Program-made: the position numbers and the translations under genes
Assembly: GCF_000802305.1 (NCBI RefSeq)
Contig: NZ_JTDK01000014.1
Location: forward strand, 62,001 to 126,000
Length of the DNA: 64,000 nt
From: Microbacterium mangrovi
GTDB lineage: Bacteria; Actinomycetota; Actinomycetes; Actinomycetales; Microbacteriaceae
Direction: 5' to 3'
Shown: one piece after another, positions 33,640 through 42,036 of the stretch
Numbering within the stretch: the stretch's first letter is position 1
How the letters are laid out: each line of letters starts with the position of its first letter
Notes under the pieces: model-generated
Told to the model about the DNA's origin: nothing
Databases searched by the model: none
What the model saw: only the letters and a program-made list of their open reading frames with translations

Positions 33640-33663
33640 GTTCAAATCCCACCGTCACCGCCA
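33640..33663 (+). repeat. att-like core, copy 2
   Basis: An exact 24-base copy of the tRNA-Ser 3' end (GTTCAAATCCCACC to CACCGCCA) with no tRNA body before it. It separates the fructan and defence-like segments. Confidence 0.88.
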
Positions 33664-33674
33664 AATAAACACCC

Positions 33675-33704
33675 GATCAGCGCCTCTTTCGAGAGGCGCT
33701 GATC
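33675..33704. terminator. GATCAGCGCCTC hairpin, copy 2
   Basis: The 12-bp arms 33675-33686 and 33693-33704 are perfect complements around TTTCGA. It has the same arms and position after the att core as copies 1 and 3. Confidence 0.7.
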
Positions 33705-33712
33705 GGCGTTTT

Positions 33713-33763
33713 GGGAAGAAATTGGGAAGATTCTCCGCTTGTTTTGTCTTCCCAAGTCTTCCC
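33713..33763. repeat. Cluster of GGGAAGA arm-type elements
   Basis: GGGAAGA at 33713-33719 and 33724-33730 and its inverse TCTTCCC at 33747-33753 and 33757-33763. The same heptamer flanks att copies 2 and 3 on the left. The layout resembles integrase arm-binding sites around an att core. Confidence 0.5.
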
Positions 33764-34025
33764 AATCGGGCTCGACGCGCTGTTGTGACCCGCGTGAATC
33801 CGCGGAATCTCGCGGATCTGGCCGTTGGTGGGGCACCCCTACGGTGGGAATCTGTCTCACAAGAGGCTGAACGCCATGTGGAGCGCGACCTTCGGGGCCG
33901 CGAAGCGTGGGTTCGTCAGGACGTTCGCATATCCGGGATGGATTACGGACGTGGTTGGCGTTCTCGACGTTGACACGATTGGCAGGGTGGGGCGCATTGT
34001 GCGACGCGTGCGACTGGTATTGCGC

Positions 34026-34904
34026 TCAATCGCCTGGCTTCGGATCGAGGCTGATCCACGTAGTGCCGGCATGTTGGGCCAGGTCGTAGGATTTGTCGTC
34101 CGCGGTGATGACGGCAACCGCACCGTCACGCTCGACCCAGAGGTCAACGTCGCGATTCCGTTGGACGACGATCGCGCCTGCCGCAAAGATGCGCTCAAGC
34201 TGGTCTGCTGATGTCGCCTGGACGAACATGGAGGGCAGAACGTCGTTGCCGTGACGCAGATGGCAAGTTGCTGTCGCCTGGAATTGATCGACGTCGACGG
34301 AGTAGAAGCTCTGGTCCCGTTCAGCGGGGCTGACGGCTTTGTCGACGCACGGGAGCTCCTTCTGAAGCTGGGCGATCGAGACCATTTTGCCTTGCTCGTC
34401 GCCCCAGTTCGACCCATAGAGGGTGGTTGGAGTCTGAGCCCATACGTTGACTACTCCAAGAACCGCCAGCATTGTGCCGATGGCCGCGGTCGCGAGCAGC
34501 GCGAACCGTGTTGCAGGCGAGATCGGTCGCTGCGCTCTTCCGAGCAGCGCAATGACGGCCGCCGTACCGGCGCTTGCGACCCCGAGCCAAGAGAAGCTCC
34601 CGAGGAGGGTGGGGATTCCGGCCAGAGCGAGCATGACGACGGACACCAGTCCGAGCACGTTCGTCGTCTCACGTTCTGGCGCCGTTGCCCATACATGTTG
34701 CGCGCGGCCGGCCGTCGAAGGGCTTGCGGCCGCTGCAGCTGCTTCAACGTAGCCGCGGTCGCGAAGGGTGACCACGAGATGGAATATTCCCCAGCCGAGG
34801 AGAAGCGCTATGGCCAGTCCGAGGGCGAGCCAGATCAGCAGTGCCGCGACGAAGAGCGTGACAACGACTTGGACGATGCCGAAGCCTATCGACGTCTCAC
34901 GCAT
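34026..34904 (-). CDS. Membrane protein of unknown function with exported C-terminal domain
   Basis: A 292-residue protein starting ATG 34904, with GGGAGGAGG upstream. It has about four hydrophobic segments (roughly residues 5-40, 78-100, 103-125 and 140-160). A C-terminal domain of about 120 residues begins near AQTPTTLYGSNWGDEQGK. The pair ELPCVDKA and ATCHLRHG supplies two cysteines that could be bridged. I do not recognise the family. It is divergent from the PIN-like gene and lies inside the segment between att copies 2 and 3, so a role in the accessory module is possible but unproven. Confidence 0.7.
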   Translation of the reverse strand: MRETSIGFGIVQVVVTLFVAALLIWLALGLAIALLLGWGIFHLVVTLRDRGYVEAAAAAASPSTAGRAQHVWATAPERETTNVLGLVSVVMLALAGIPTLLGSFSWLGVASAGTAAVIALLGRAQRPISPATRFALLATAAIGTMLAVLGVVNVWAQTPTTLYGSNWGDEQGKMVSIAQLQKELPCVDKAVSPAERDQSFYSVDVDQFQATATCHLRHGNDVLPSMFVQATSADQLERIFAAGAIVVQRNRDVDLWVERDGAVAVITADDKSYDLAQHAGTTWISLDPKPGD

Positions 34905-35054
34905 CGGCGTCCTCCTCCCCAGTTGGAGTTCCCCATGCGGGGAGCATAGCTCTCGGCACGGCTCCGACAACATGGTCTCTGAAGGGTGAAGCCCGCCGGG
35001 ACTACTCGTTGACTGTCTGCCATGCATGCTGCGGGCCCTCGATAACATACGCAG

Positions 35055-36275
35055 ATGGCCCTTGACCCGCCCATCACTCTGTCTGGCAAGGTATTCAAGT
35101 ACTGGGTGATGGATCGAACCGCCGGCACGGCGACTGTCTATCTTCAGGACGGTCAGACCATCTCCGGACCCATCGAAGTCAGTGATCTCATCGCCTCAGA
35201 GGTCGCCCGAACGATCTTCGACTGGGAGAAGTGGACAACGATCAACATCACGAAGACTGGCGACGTCGTCTTCGCGCAGACGTATTCGCCGGTTGAGCGG
35301 AACCCACTTCGAGGGCGCATAACGGTATACCTGGACCAAAACCACTGGAGCTCGCTCGCTGCAGCGAGGACCGGATCACATCGGATTCGGTCGGAGTCCG
35401 AACGTGCAGCCGCGCTTCGCGTCGCAGAACTCGCGTCTGATGCAGGGATCGTGCTTCCCGTGTCATCGGCCACCGTTCGGGAAACAGGCGCAATGTACGG
35501 GAACCGACGTTACGCCTTGGGAATCTCGATCGCGCAGCTTGCGGGCGGCTGGCAGCTTCGGCACCCGCTCGCGGTGGCCCGCCACGAGATCCTGATCGCT
35601 GTCGCCGGCCTGATGGATGCAAAGCAACCGCCCCCCCGAGCAGGCGTGACATTGGAGCCCTACGCGTGGATGGATGATCCGCGAGAGGTTGCAGCGACCG
35701 AACCCGACTCAAGCGAGCTCTTCATTCTTGCCATGGGTTGCCCGACAGTGATTTTGGAGATGCTTACTGATCCTGACCCAACGCCCGATCCGATCGCGAC
35801 CAACTGGGCGCGGAAGCACACGGGGCTCCAACGACAGCTCGCAAACATCGCTGACAAGACCGCGCGACGGCGAGCCGCCTACGCTGCCGCCCTCGAAGAC
35901 CATTCCGAGGCGATCTCATTGGCGTTGGCTGCCCTCGGCCAGCCAACGGCTAGTCTCGACCTGCCCGCCGCCGACGTGCCCTACTTCTTTGCGAAGATGC
36001 CGATGCTCGGAATCTTCGTTGAGCTCTACGTGCGTCGGTTGACGGACTCCGGGTGGACCTGGCGCGAGAACGATCTCACCGACATGTTCTTCCTGAGCAG
36101 TGGCGCAGCCTACGCGGACTATGTGGTGGCGGAGCGAGCTACTGGCGCCCAGATGAAACAGGTTCTAGCGAAGCTTGGACGAGACGACAACGTCGTTGTC
36201 ACGCTTGAGGACCTGGTCGCTCGGCTCGAGGAGCAGGGAGTGCGAACTGCCACAGAGCGCGAGGAATCGCGCTAG
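35055..36275 (+). CDS. PIN-like domain protein, possible ribonuclease or toxin
   Basis: A 406-residue soluble protein. After an N-terminal beta-rich part of about 90 residues, VYLDQNHWSSLA places Asp94 at the end of a strand, followed by PVSSATVRETG with a conserved Glu. Near residues 333-360, ENDLTDMFFLSSGAAYADYVVAE provides further acidic residues. This spacing resembles PIN-like nuclease folds, but no specific family is assigned. It starts ATG 35055 and is divergent from the membrane protein gene. The setting beside HEPN and PD-(D/E)XK proteins fits a phage-defence or stress role; this is an inference. Confidence 0.65.
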   Translation: MALDPPITLSGKVFKYWVMDRTAGTATVYLQDGQTISGPIEVSDLIASEVARTIFDWEKWTTINITKTGDVVFAQTYSPVERNPLRGRITVYLDQNHWSSLAAARTGSHRIRSESERAAALRVAELASDAGIVLPVSSATVRETGAMYGNRRYALGISIAQLAGGWQLRHPLAVARHEILIAVAGLMDAKQPPPRAGVTLEPYAWMDDPREVAATEPDSSELFILAMGCPTVILEMLTDPDPTPDPIATNWARKHTGLQRQLANIADKTARRRAAYAAALEDHSEAISLALAALGQPTASLDLPAADVPYFFAKMPMLGIFVELYVRRLTDSGWTWRENDLTDMFFLSSGAAYADYVVAERATGAQMKQVLAKLGRDDNVVVTLEDLVARLEEQGVRTATEREESR

Positions 36276-36582
36276 CCGAACGTGGCCCAGGTCACGCGCG
36301 CGCGTGGACTGATCACCGAGATTGGCACGGCGCGGAGTGATCGGTTCTGACATTCAGACGATGTACAGAGGCTGCTCCAGCTCGGGTTCCCTCTCGAGGT
36401 CCGGCCATGCGTTCATCGCCTCAAGGCCGGGGCGCCGACGTTCGCGGGTGGCGCCGGGCGAGCTGCGACGCAATTGGCTACGCGCAACCGCGCAGCCAGA
36501 TCGGCGCGCGCGCCGCGGCTGGCACAAAACGTGACGGGCAAACCCCTCGACGCCGACCGTCGACGCTTGGAATGATGGGGGA
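36276..36582. other. 307-bp gap without a supported gene
   Basis: Short overlapping frames on both strands have no recognisable domains. There is no clear hairpin, tRNA or repeat. Confidence 0.5.
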
Positions 36583-36825
36583 ATGAGCAACGAAGCACCC
36601 GTTGGCGGCTACTACCGTGCCCTCCTTCGCGGCGGCCCCCTCGATGGGCACATTGTCAAAGTGGAAAGCGACAACGTCCGACTTCAGATAGAACTGCCTG
36701 TTCCGGGCACGTTCGCTCAGTCGCTATACAAGTCGGCCGGCACTGGTGAGCAGACATCACTCTCATATGTGCATCACTACGACCACATCGGCGGATCAAT
36801 CCAAAGCGGCCCTCGCAACCCTTGA
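36583..36825 (+). CDS. Small protein of unknown function
   Basis: An 80-residue frame starting ATG 36583 with GGGGGA immediately upstream. The N-terminal GGYYRALLRGGPLDGHIVKV resembles small actinobacterial and phage-related proteins with an LRGGPLDG motif and no assigned role. It is soluble with no membrane segment. The codon pattern is reasonable for the region, and no overlapping frame on the other strand is better supported. Confidence 0.55.
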   Translation: MSNEAPVGGYYRALLRGGPLDGHIVKVESDNVRLQIELPVPGTFAQSLYKSAGTGEQTSLSYVHHYDHIGGSIQSGPRNP

Positions 36826-37142
36826 ACGGCGGAGATCCTGTCAGGCACCATAGACGCTGACGATCGATCGCGCGACGACGCCGGTCGGGGCGAGTGAAGC
36901 ATCGTGCTTCGCGCGCCCGGTGACTCATCCGCGCTGGCATAAGCACGTGACGAGCTCGACGAGGTGGCCTGACCGGAGGCCACTGGAATGGACGCGACAG
37001 CGTCTCAGCGATCGCATCGGCTCTGCGGTGTGGCTATCCGCCGCTACCGTGCAAAGGGCCTGGTGAGGTGCGCGTGCGTCGTGCGCGTACTTGACGGGTG
37101 CCGGCCGCGGTTGGCGTCGGGCCCTCTCGGTAGCATCGAGCC
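36826..37142. other. 317-bp gap without a supported gene
   Basis: No coding sequence, hairpin or repeat stands out. TAGCAT about ten bases before the DUF4062 remnant could be a -10 box. Confidence 0.45.
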
Positions 37143-37208
37143 ATGGAGCAGCGATACCAGATGTTTGTCAGTTCGACCTTCCGCGACCGGGTAGTTCACG
37201 GACGCTGA
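37143..37208 (+). pseudogene. Remnant of a DUF4062 gene (first 15-16 codons)
   Basis: ATG 37143 reads MEQRYQMFVSSTFRD, the conserved start of DUF4062 proteins (FVSSTF.D signature). It then diverges into RVVHGR and a stop. The ApeA-like frame begins about 20 bases later in another register. It looks like a junction where a DUF4062 gene was cut off and replaced. Confidence 0.6.
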
Positions 37209-37228
37209 GAGTCGAGGCGGGCTGGGTG

Positions 37229-38710
37229 ATGGGTGACGATCGTGTGGACCTCGACGAGTCACGTCGGTGGGAGGGCATGTGGTGGCTGCCGGACGAGCAG
37301 GAGAACCCGATCCCGGGCATACTGCATTACCGGCCCGGAAATGGGCTTGAGCTCTCCCTGATCGGTGCGTTCGAGGACCGAATCACGTCCACCCCTGCTC
37401 CCGGGGTAACAGCGGTCCACGAGGGTCACCGCACGTGGGACGTGATCCACGGCGCCGCCGAGCACCGTGAAATCACCCTTCTCGGGTGTATCCCCACCGG
37501 TGGCCTGCGAACCTACGGGGCGCGCGTTGACAGTCCGGACAAGCAGATCATCGACGCGACGACAGCGCTGGTCGGCGTGCACATTGGCGGCGACCGTGAC
37601 GTTACGTTCGCTGCCGCTGCAGTGTCGGTCGAGGACATGGGAGCATGGGCTGCATCCTCTGTGTTGGAGACGGTCATTGGTGCTCCCGACGGCAAACTTG
37701 ACGGGAGTGGGAGCATCTCGGTCTCGCGACGCGCCGCTGAATCTGTCCTGGTGGGCGAGACGGAATATCGGCTAGAGCATTCTTACGGGCTGCCGTTTCT
37801 CGATCGCCGGACAGGTGGGACGGTCGGTCGCATGCGGGACACGGCTTTCATGCGTATCGTCCCGAGAGAGCCGATCTCGTGGAGGGATGCGGTGGCCGCG
37901 GTAGCTCTCGTGCAAGACCTGATCGCTTTCGCTACGCATCGTGCGGCTGGTGTGATCTGGCTTCGGCTTGAGCTGGCAGGGCCCGATCCGCATCAGGTTC
38001 CAGGTCGTCCTGCGCGACCTCGCTATGCTGAGGCGATTTACTCGCCCTCCGCGGTGGGGAAGCAGGATGCGACGGCCGTCAGTCATCACCATGTCTTCTT
38101 TACGTGCGAGTCCCTCCGGTTCGAGGAGGTTATGCCGCGCTGGTGCGAGGCACGCGAACGACTTCACGCTGCGACGAACATGATCCTTGGGCTCCGGTAC
38201 GCTCCTGCGCGGTATGTTGAGGCCAATCTGCTGACCGCGGTGGGTGCCGCGGAAGTGCTACACCGGGGCTTGAGGATCGACGAGCGACCGTTCCCGCCGG
38301 AGGAGTTTGAGCGCTTGCGCAACGCGATGCTTGAGCAAGTTCCTGAGAAGCATCGCGCCCGTTTCAAGGGCTCACTACGCAACGATCCGACACTTCGCGA
38401 CCGTTTGTACGCGCTTGCCGCGCGCCCGGATCAAGACGCGATAGCGCTTCTTATTCCCGACGTAGACAGGTGGGCGAGGCGAACCACTAAAGCACGGAAC
38501 GACCTCGCCCACGAGGGCAGGACCCCGAATCACTCGCTAGAGGAACTTGCTGCCGTGGTCGAGGTGACCACGGCAATGGTCATCCTGAACATCTTGCATG
38601 AACTCGGTCTACCCGGCCAGAGGCAGTGCGAGATCGTGCAGACACACCCGCAGCTGCGACTGACCGCGAACCTCGCCCGCGAACAGCTGACGGCTCCGGC
38701 GAACAGCTAG
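37229..38710 (+). CDS. ApeA-like HEPN protein, putative anti-phage abortive-infection effector
   Basis: A 493-residue protein with the layout of ApeA. The N-terminal beta-rich domain begins WEGMWWLPDEQENPIPGILHYRP and GLELSLIGAF, with ITLLGC near residue 80, and extends to about residue 300. A C-terminal helical HEPN domain carries the RNase motif R-x4-H as Arg423-His428 (RNDLAH). ApeA proteins are single-gene anti-phage defences thought to act through HEPN RNase activity. ATG 37229 is chosen because the family starts with this W..W motif. An upstream extension would overlap the DUF4062 remnant. It is intact and followed by 400 non-coding bases. Confidence 0.78.
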   Translation: MGDDRVDLDESRRWEGMWWLPDEQENPIPGILHYRPGNGLELSLIGAFEDRITSTPAPGVTAVHEGHRTWDVIHGAAEHREITLLGCIPTGGLRTYGARVDSPDKQIIDATTALVGVHIGGDRDVTFAAAAVSVEDMGAWAASSVLETVIGAPDGKLDGSGSISVSRRAAESVLVGETEYRLEHSYGLPFLDRRTGGTVGRMRDTAFMRIVPREPISWRDAVAAVALVQDLIAFATHRAAGVIWLRLELAGPDPHQVPGRPARPRYAEAIYSPSAVGKQDATAVSHHHVFFTCESLRFEEVMPRWCEARERLHAATNMILGLRYAPARYVEANLLTAVGAAEVLHRGLRIDERPFPPEEFERLRNAMLEQVPEKHRARFKGSLRNDPTLRDRLYALAARPDQDAIALLIPDVDRWARRTTKARNDLAHEGRTPNHSLEELAAVVEVTTAMVILNILHELGLPGQRQCEIVQTHPQLRLTANLAREQLTAPANS

Positions 38711-39109
38711 GCCCCAGCTGTGTCCCTCCTTATGCACGTTGGCCAAGGCGAAGGGCTGGCGGCGCCGACTGTTACGGGAATGGAGGTGTCCCGGGTCAAG
38801 CGGACGCGGGCCAGCCCGACGTCGCCGACTCGAGCGCCTGCCGAGGTCACTGCCGCCCTCGGCTCACTCATCGGGCGGTTGCCGCCGGCTGCCGCCGGCT
38901 GCCGCCGAAGGGATCGGGGCGCGCTGGGCTTGCGAGTCCAGCCTGGCGGGGAAGAACGACCGCGGCATCCGCCAATGACCACGATTCGCTGCGTCCTACT
39001 TTCTGATTGAATCCGACATCGATCAAGCATCAACGCCCTGATGGACGCCGCGACGCGCCACACCCCTCGGTTGGGCATCGATCGCGATGCGCGTGTGAAA
39101 GATGGGGGC
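38711..39109. other. 399-bp gap with a short tandem repeat
   Basis: No gene is supported. GCCGCCGGCT occurs twice in tandem at 38881-38900 and partially a third time. A longer in-frame start for the next gene at 39041 falls here but has weaker support. Confidence 0.45.
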
Positions 39110-41341
39110 ATGAGCTTGCTCCGCTTCGTCACTCGCCCGGCCGCATGGTTCTTCGGCGCCCGGCAGGCGTATCTGCTGTGGCAACTGCGGCGCGTGATAC
39201 GGGGAGCGGACGCGTTCGATGTCATCGGGAACATGTTCCTCGCGGTCGCACCCATCGCTTCCGAGCCGGGCGATGGGTCCGACGGAACGCGGCTGCTTGC
39301 CATGCCTGAACTAGTTGCCCTGTTGTTCGCGGAGCGGGTGACGGGTGACGCTAACAAGGCTCCGAGCGCGCGCGTCCTCGGCAAGGTTCATAGGCTCGCG
39401 CCGAAGGTCCTTCACGCCGCGACCCTGAGGGTCCTGTTTGAGCAACTCGTTCGACGGCGAGAGCCCGTCGAAGGTGGGCAGGTGGCACCTCGACTCACAG
39501 CCGCCGCCATCACCCGCGAGATCTATATCCGATTGCCGCGCTTCCACCAGAAGGAACGGCAGCTACTCGGCGAACTCTTCACCCCCCAGGTGACGAAATC
39601 TGTGGTCGACCGCCTCGGCTTTGGGCCTGAGGCGATGTTCGCAGTGTTCGACGCGTTCAATTCGTACATCCCGCAGCGGCTGGCCGACGAGTTCCAAACT
39701 GCGAGCGAGGAGCTTCACCAGGCGGTGGACGCCTCGCCCGAACTGGTTGAGCTACTGGCCGCGCATCGCAGCGGTCGAGATGCCGCGATGTCGAAGCTCA
39801 TCACGGCGCGCGCATTCGGGGTTATGTCCACGCTGGTGAGTCTCTCCCTAGATGACCTTCTCGAGGCCAGCGACGTTGACGCGGCACAGCTCAACGCGCT
39901 TTTGGAGCGGCTGAGCATCGACCTAGATGCCGACAATGCGGGAGCGGCGCGGGCATTCCTCAACGGCGACAACCGGATGCGGACGCGACCTTTCATCACA
40001 CGGCTGACCGCGACGGGCACGCGTGAGTGGATGCTGGTGCAGCCCACCTGGCTGATCTTCGGGATGCGCGAACTCTTTGAGGCTGCTCTCACCGAAGCGC
40101 CGATGGATCAGCACTACATGAAGCATCGGGGCCAGCACCTTGAACACCGCGGCATGCACGCCATTGTCGAAGCGCTGCGCCCCGATGTTGCTCTTGCGAA
40201 TGTTGTGTATCGCGGGCCGACGGGGCAGCGGATTGAAGCGGACGGACTCGTGGTCATTGGACAAGTGGCCATCGTCGTAGAAGCGAAGAGCAACCGGTTG
40301 ACCCCGTATGCTCGCGCCGGCGCCCCGGTAAGGCTCTGGAAGGAGCTCGGGCCCATCATTAGCAAGGCCGCCGAACAGGCTGAACGGCTACGTGCCCTGA
40401 TTGCGAAAGACCCCTCAATCCACATCGTGTCCGCGGTGGACGTGAGAACCTCGCCGAGCGGCACCCGAAAGAACTGGGACCTCGACGTCAGCGAAGTCGA
40501 CGAAGTGTTTACCATCGCGCTGTCGTTGGAAGACCTGAACTACCTCGTCACTGTGACGTCCGAGCTTGTCGAGAGTGGGCTGATCCCCAAGGATAGCCCG
40601 TCGCCGTGGGTGGTCAACATCCACGACCTGGAAGTCACCACACGGCTCCTTAACCGGCCCGCTGAGTTCATTCACTTCCTGTCCCGGCGTCGCCGCGCCA
40701 GCACCATGAATAACATCCAGGCTGCCGACGAGCTCGACTACGTCATGCACTACCTCACCGAGGGCCTGTTCCCGGAGGGCTCGCCCGATGCGACAACCCT
40801 TATCCTCAACCTCACCAACGATCTGGACGCCTGGGTGTTCTACACCGAGGGACTCCGCGAAACCCCCGCACCAAAACCAGCACAGGAGATAGATCCGGAG
40901 TCGGATGAGATCCTGGCCACGTTGGAAGAGGCTCGCCCCTTCGGATGGCTGGGCGCTTCAACAAGTCTGCTGGAGCTCGAGCCGGGCACACGGGCGCGGA
41001 TCGCCCATGAAGCGCGACGGCTCCGCGACCTCACAGCCGCTGACGGGGAGCTGCACTCGATGTACCTCGAGACGTCGCCTGCTCCGATGAGGCCACTGAT
41101 TTTCATCGCGATGAGCTTCCCTCGAAGCACTCTTCGCGATGTCGTAGAGGGTCGGCTGCTCGGCTACGCGACTTTGCGGAAGTACGTCTCCAAAGCGGAC
41201 ACGGTTCACTGCTTCGGCGCGTTCGAAGAGTCCGATGCCGTGTTCGATATGTTCCTAACCCTAAGCTCGCCCTGGGAGTCCAACGATGTCCTCGAGGCCG
41301 CAGCCACCGCAGCTAGACTTGCGCCTGGCTTGCAGTCGTGA
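39110..41341 (+). CDS. Large PD-(D/E)XK nuclease-like (NERD-like) protein
   Basis: A 743-residue protein. The middle section contains a nuclease-type core: Asp378 (EADGLVV), then the strand IVVEAKS with Glu391 and Lys393, the D-x12-E-x-K pattern of PD-(D/E)XK folds. The roughly 330-residue N-terminal region is helical, and the C-terminal part carries no domain I recognise. No membrane segment is convincing. The start is uncertain: ATG 39110 follows GGGGG closely and 39041 adds 23 residues. As the neighbour of an ApeA-like gene on an island it is a candidate defence nuclease; the target is unknown. Confidence 0.68.
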   Translation: MSLLRFVTRPAAWFFGARQAYLLWQLRRVIRGADAFDVIGNMFLAVAPIASEPGDGSDGTRLLAMPELVALLFAERVTGDANKAPSARVLGKVHRLAPKVLHAATLRVLFEQLVRRREPVEGGQVAPRLTAAAITREIYIRLPRFHQKERQLLGELFTPQVTKSVVDRLGFGPEAMFAVFDAFNSYIPQRLADEFQTASEELHQAVDASPELVELLAAHRSGRDAAMSKLITARAFGVMSTLVSLSLDDLLEASDVDAAQLNALLERLSIDLDADNAGAARAFLNGDNRMRTRPFITRLTATGTREWMLVQPTWLIFGMRELFEAALTEAPMDQHYMKHRGQHLEHRGMHAIVEALRPDVALANVVYRGPTGQRIEADGLVVIGQVAIVVEAKSNRLTPYARAGAPVRLWKELGPIISKAAEQAERLRALIAKDPSIHIVSAVDVRTSPSGTRKNWDLDVSEVDEVFTIALSLEDLNYLVTVTSELVESGLIPKDSPSPWVVNIHDLEVTTRLLNRPAEFIHFLSRRRRASTMNNIQAADELDYVMHYLTEGLFPEGSPDATTLILNLTNDLDAWVFYTEGLRETPAPKPAQEIDPESDEILATLEEARPFGWLGASTSLLELEPGTRARIAHEARRLRDLTAADGELHSMYLETSPAPMRPLIFIAMSFPRSTLRDVVEGRLLGYATLRKYVSKADTVHCFGAFEESDAVFDMFLTLSSPWESNDVLEAAATAARLAPGLQS

Positions 41342-41815
41342 TGCGTTCGTTGTGAGGCATTGGGGTTGAGCGTCTTCTCCTTGATCCCCCCATCCGCAGA
41401 GGGTGTTCCAGGGCCGGTTGCACGGCGTATCTGCTGTGGCGGATAGTCCGCGACCCGGCGGATATTACCGGAGGCCTTCAGGCTGACGAATGTCGGCTGA
41501 GGCCGACGGACTGGCTTCAGACCTGACGTCGACTGTCTACCCGCATCGTGCTTAGAGTGAACTAAGTGGCGCCAACCCGCAGATCCGGCACGTTGGCACC
41601 CCGGCCGCTAAAGCGTACATAAATACGAATCTCGTACGCGTCTTCCGAATCTCCCGGAGATAGGTCTCGTGGGAAGACGGCGGGAAGAATCGTGGGGAAG
41701 CGAACTTCGCTGAACTCGTCCAGGTTCTGCTCAAACGTGCTTTGCGAATTGATGGTCCCGCGTGAAATCAATCAACTCGCATCCAGTTCCGGTCAGCGTG
41801 GGCTTCCGCGGAAGA
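41342..41815. other. 474-bp non-coding right end of the defence-like segment
   Basis: No gene is seen. The final ~147 bases (from 41669) are the second copy of the island right arm. An inverted GCTGA/TCAGC-rich stretch near 41480-41510 is the only other structure. Confidence 0.5.
41669..41815 (+). repeat. Island right-arm repeat, copy B
   Basis: This arm aligns with 33493-33639 along its length, including three GGGAAG elements at its left end and CTTCCGCGGAAGAGTTC at its right end leading into the att core. Confidence 0.7.
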
Positions 41816-41839
41816 GTTCAAATCCCACCGTCACCGCCA
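41816..41839 (+). repeat. att-like core, copy 3
   Basis: An exact 24-base copy of the tRNA-Ser 3' end. It separates the defence-like segment from the glycosidase segment. Confidence 0.88.
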
Positions 41840-41850
41840 AATAAATACCT

Positions 41851-41880
41851 GATCAGCGCCTCTTTTTGGAGGCGCTGATC
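41851..41880. terminator. GATCAGCGCCTC hairpin, copy 3
   Basis: The 12-bp arms 41851-41862 and 41869-41880 are perfect complements around TTTTTG. The hairpin has the same arms as copies 1 and 2. Confidence 0.7.
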
Positions 41881-42036
41881 GGCGTTTTGGGACAATTCAG
41901 GACAGTTTTGCCACCGGACCGTGTCACGTGATCCTGAGGAGGCTGGCTGAGGTGCGACCGGTCGCCGTCGTGACCGTGTCTCGCTTCGGATTCGCCGGAC
42001 CGGCGTTCGGCGAATTCAGCCTGCAATAGCAGGGGG

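Larger units (their letters stand above)
33663..34025. other. Non-coding left end of the defence-like segment
   Basis: No gene is seen. It contains the hairpin at 33675-33704 and four GGGAAGA/TCTTCCC elements between 33713 and 33763. Confidence 0.55.
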
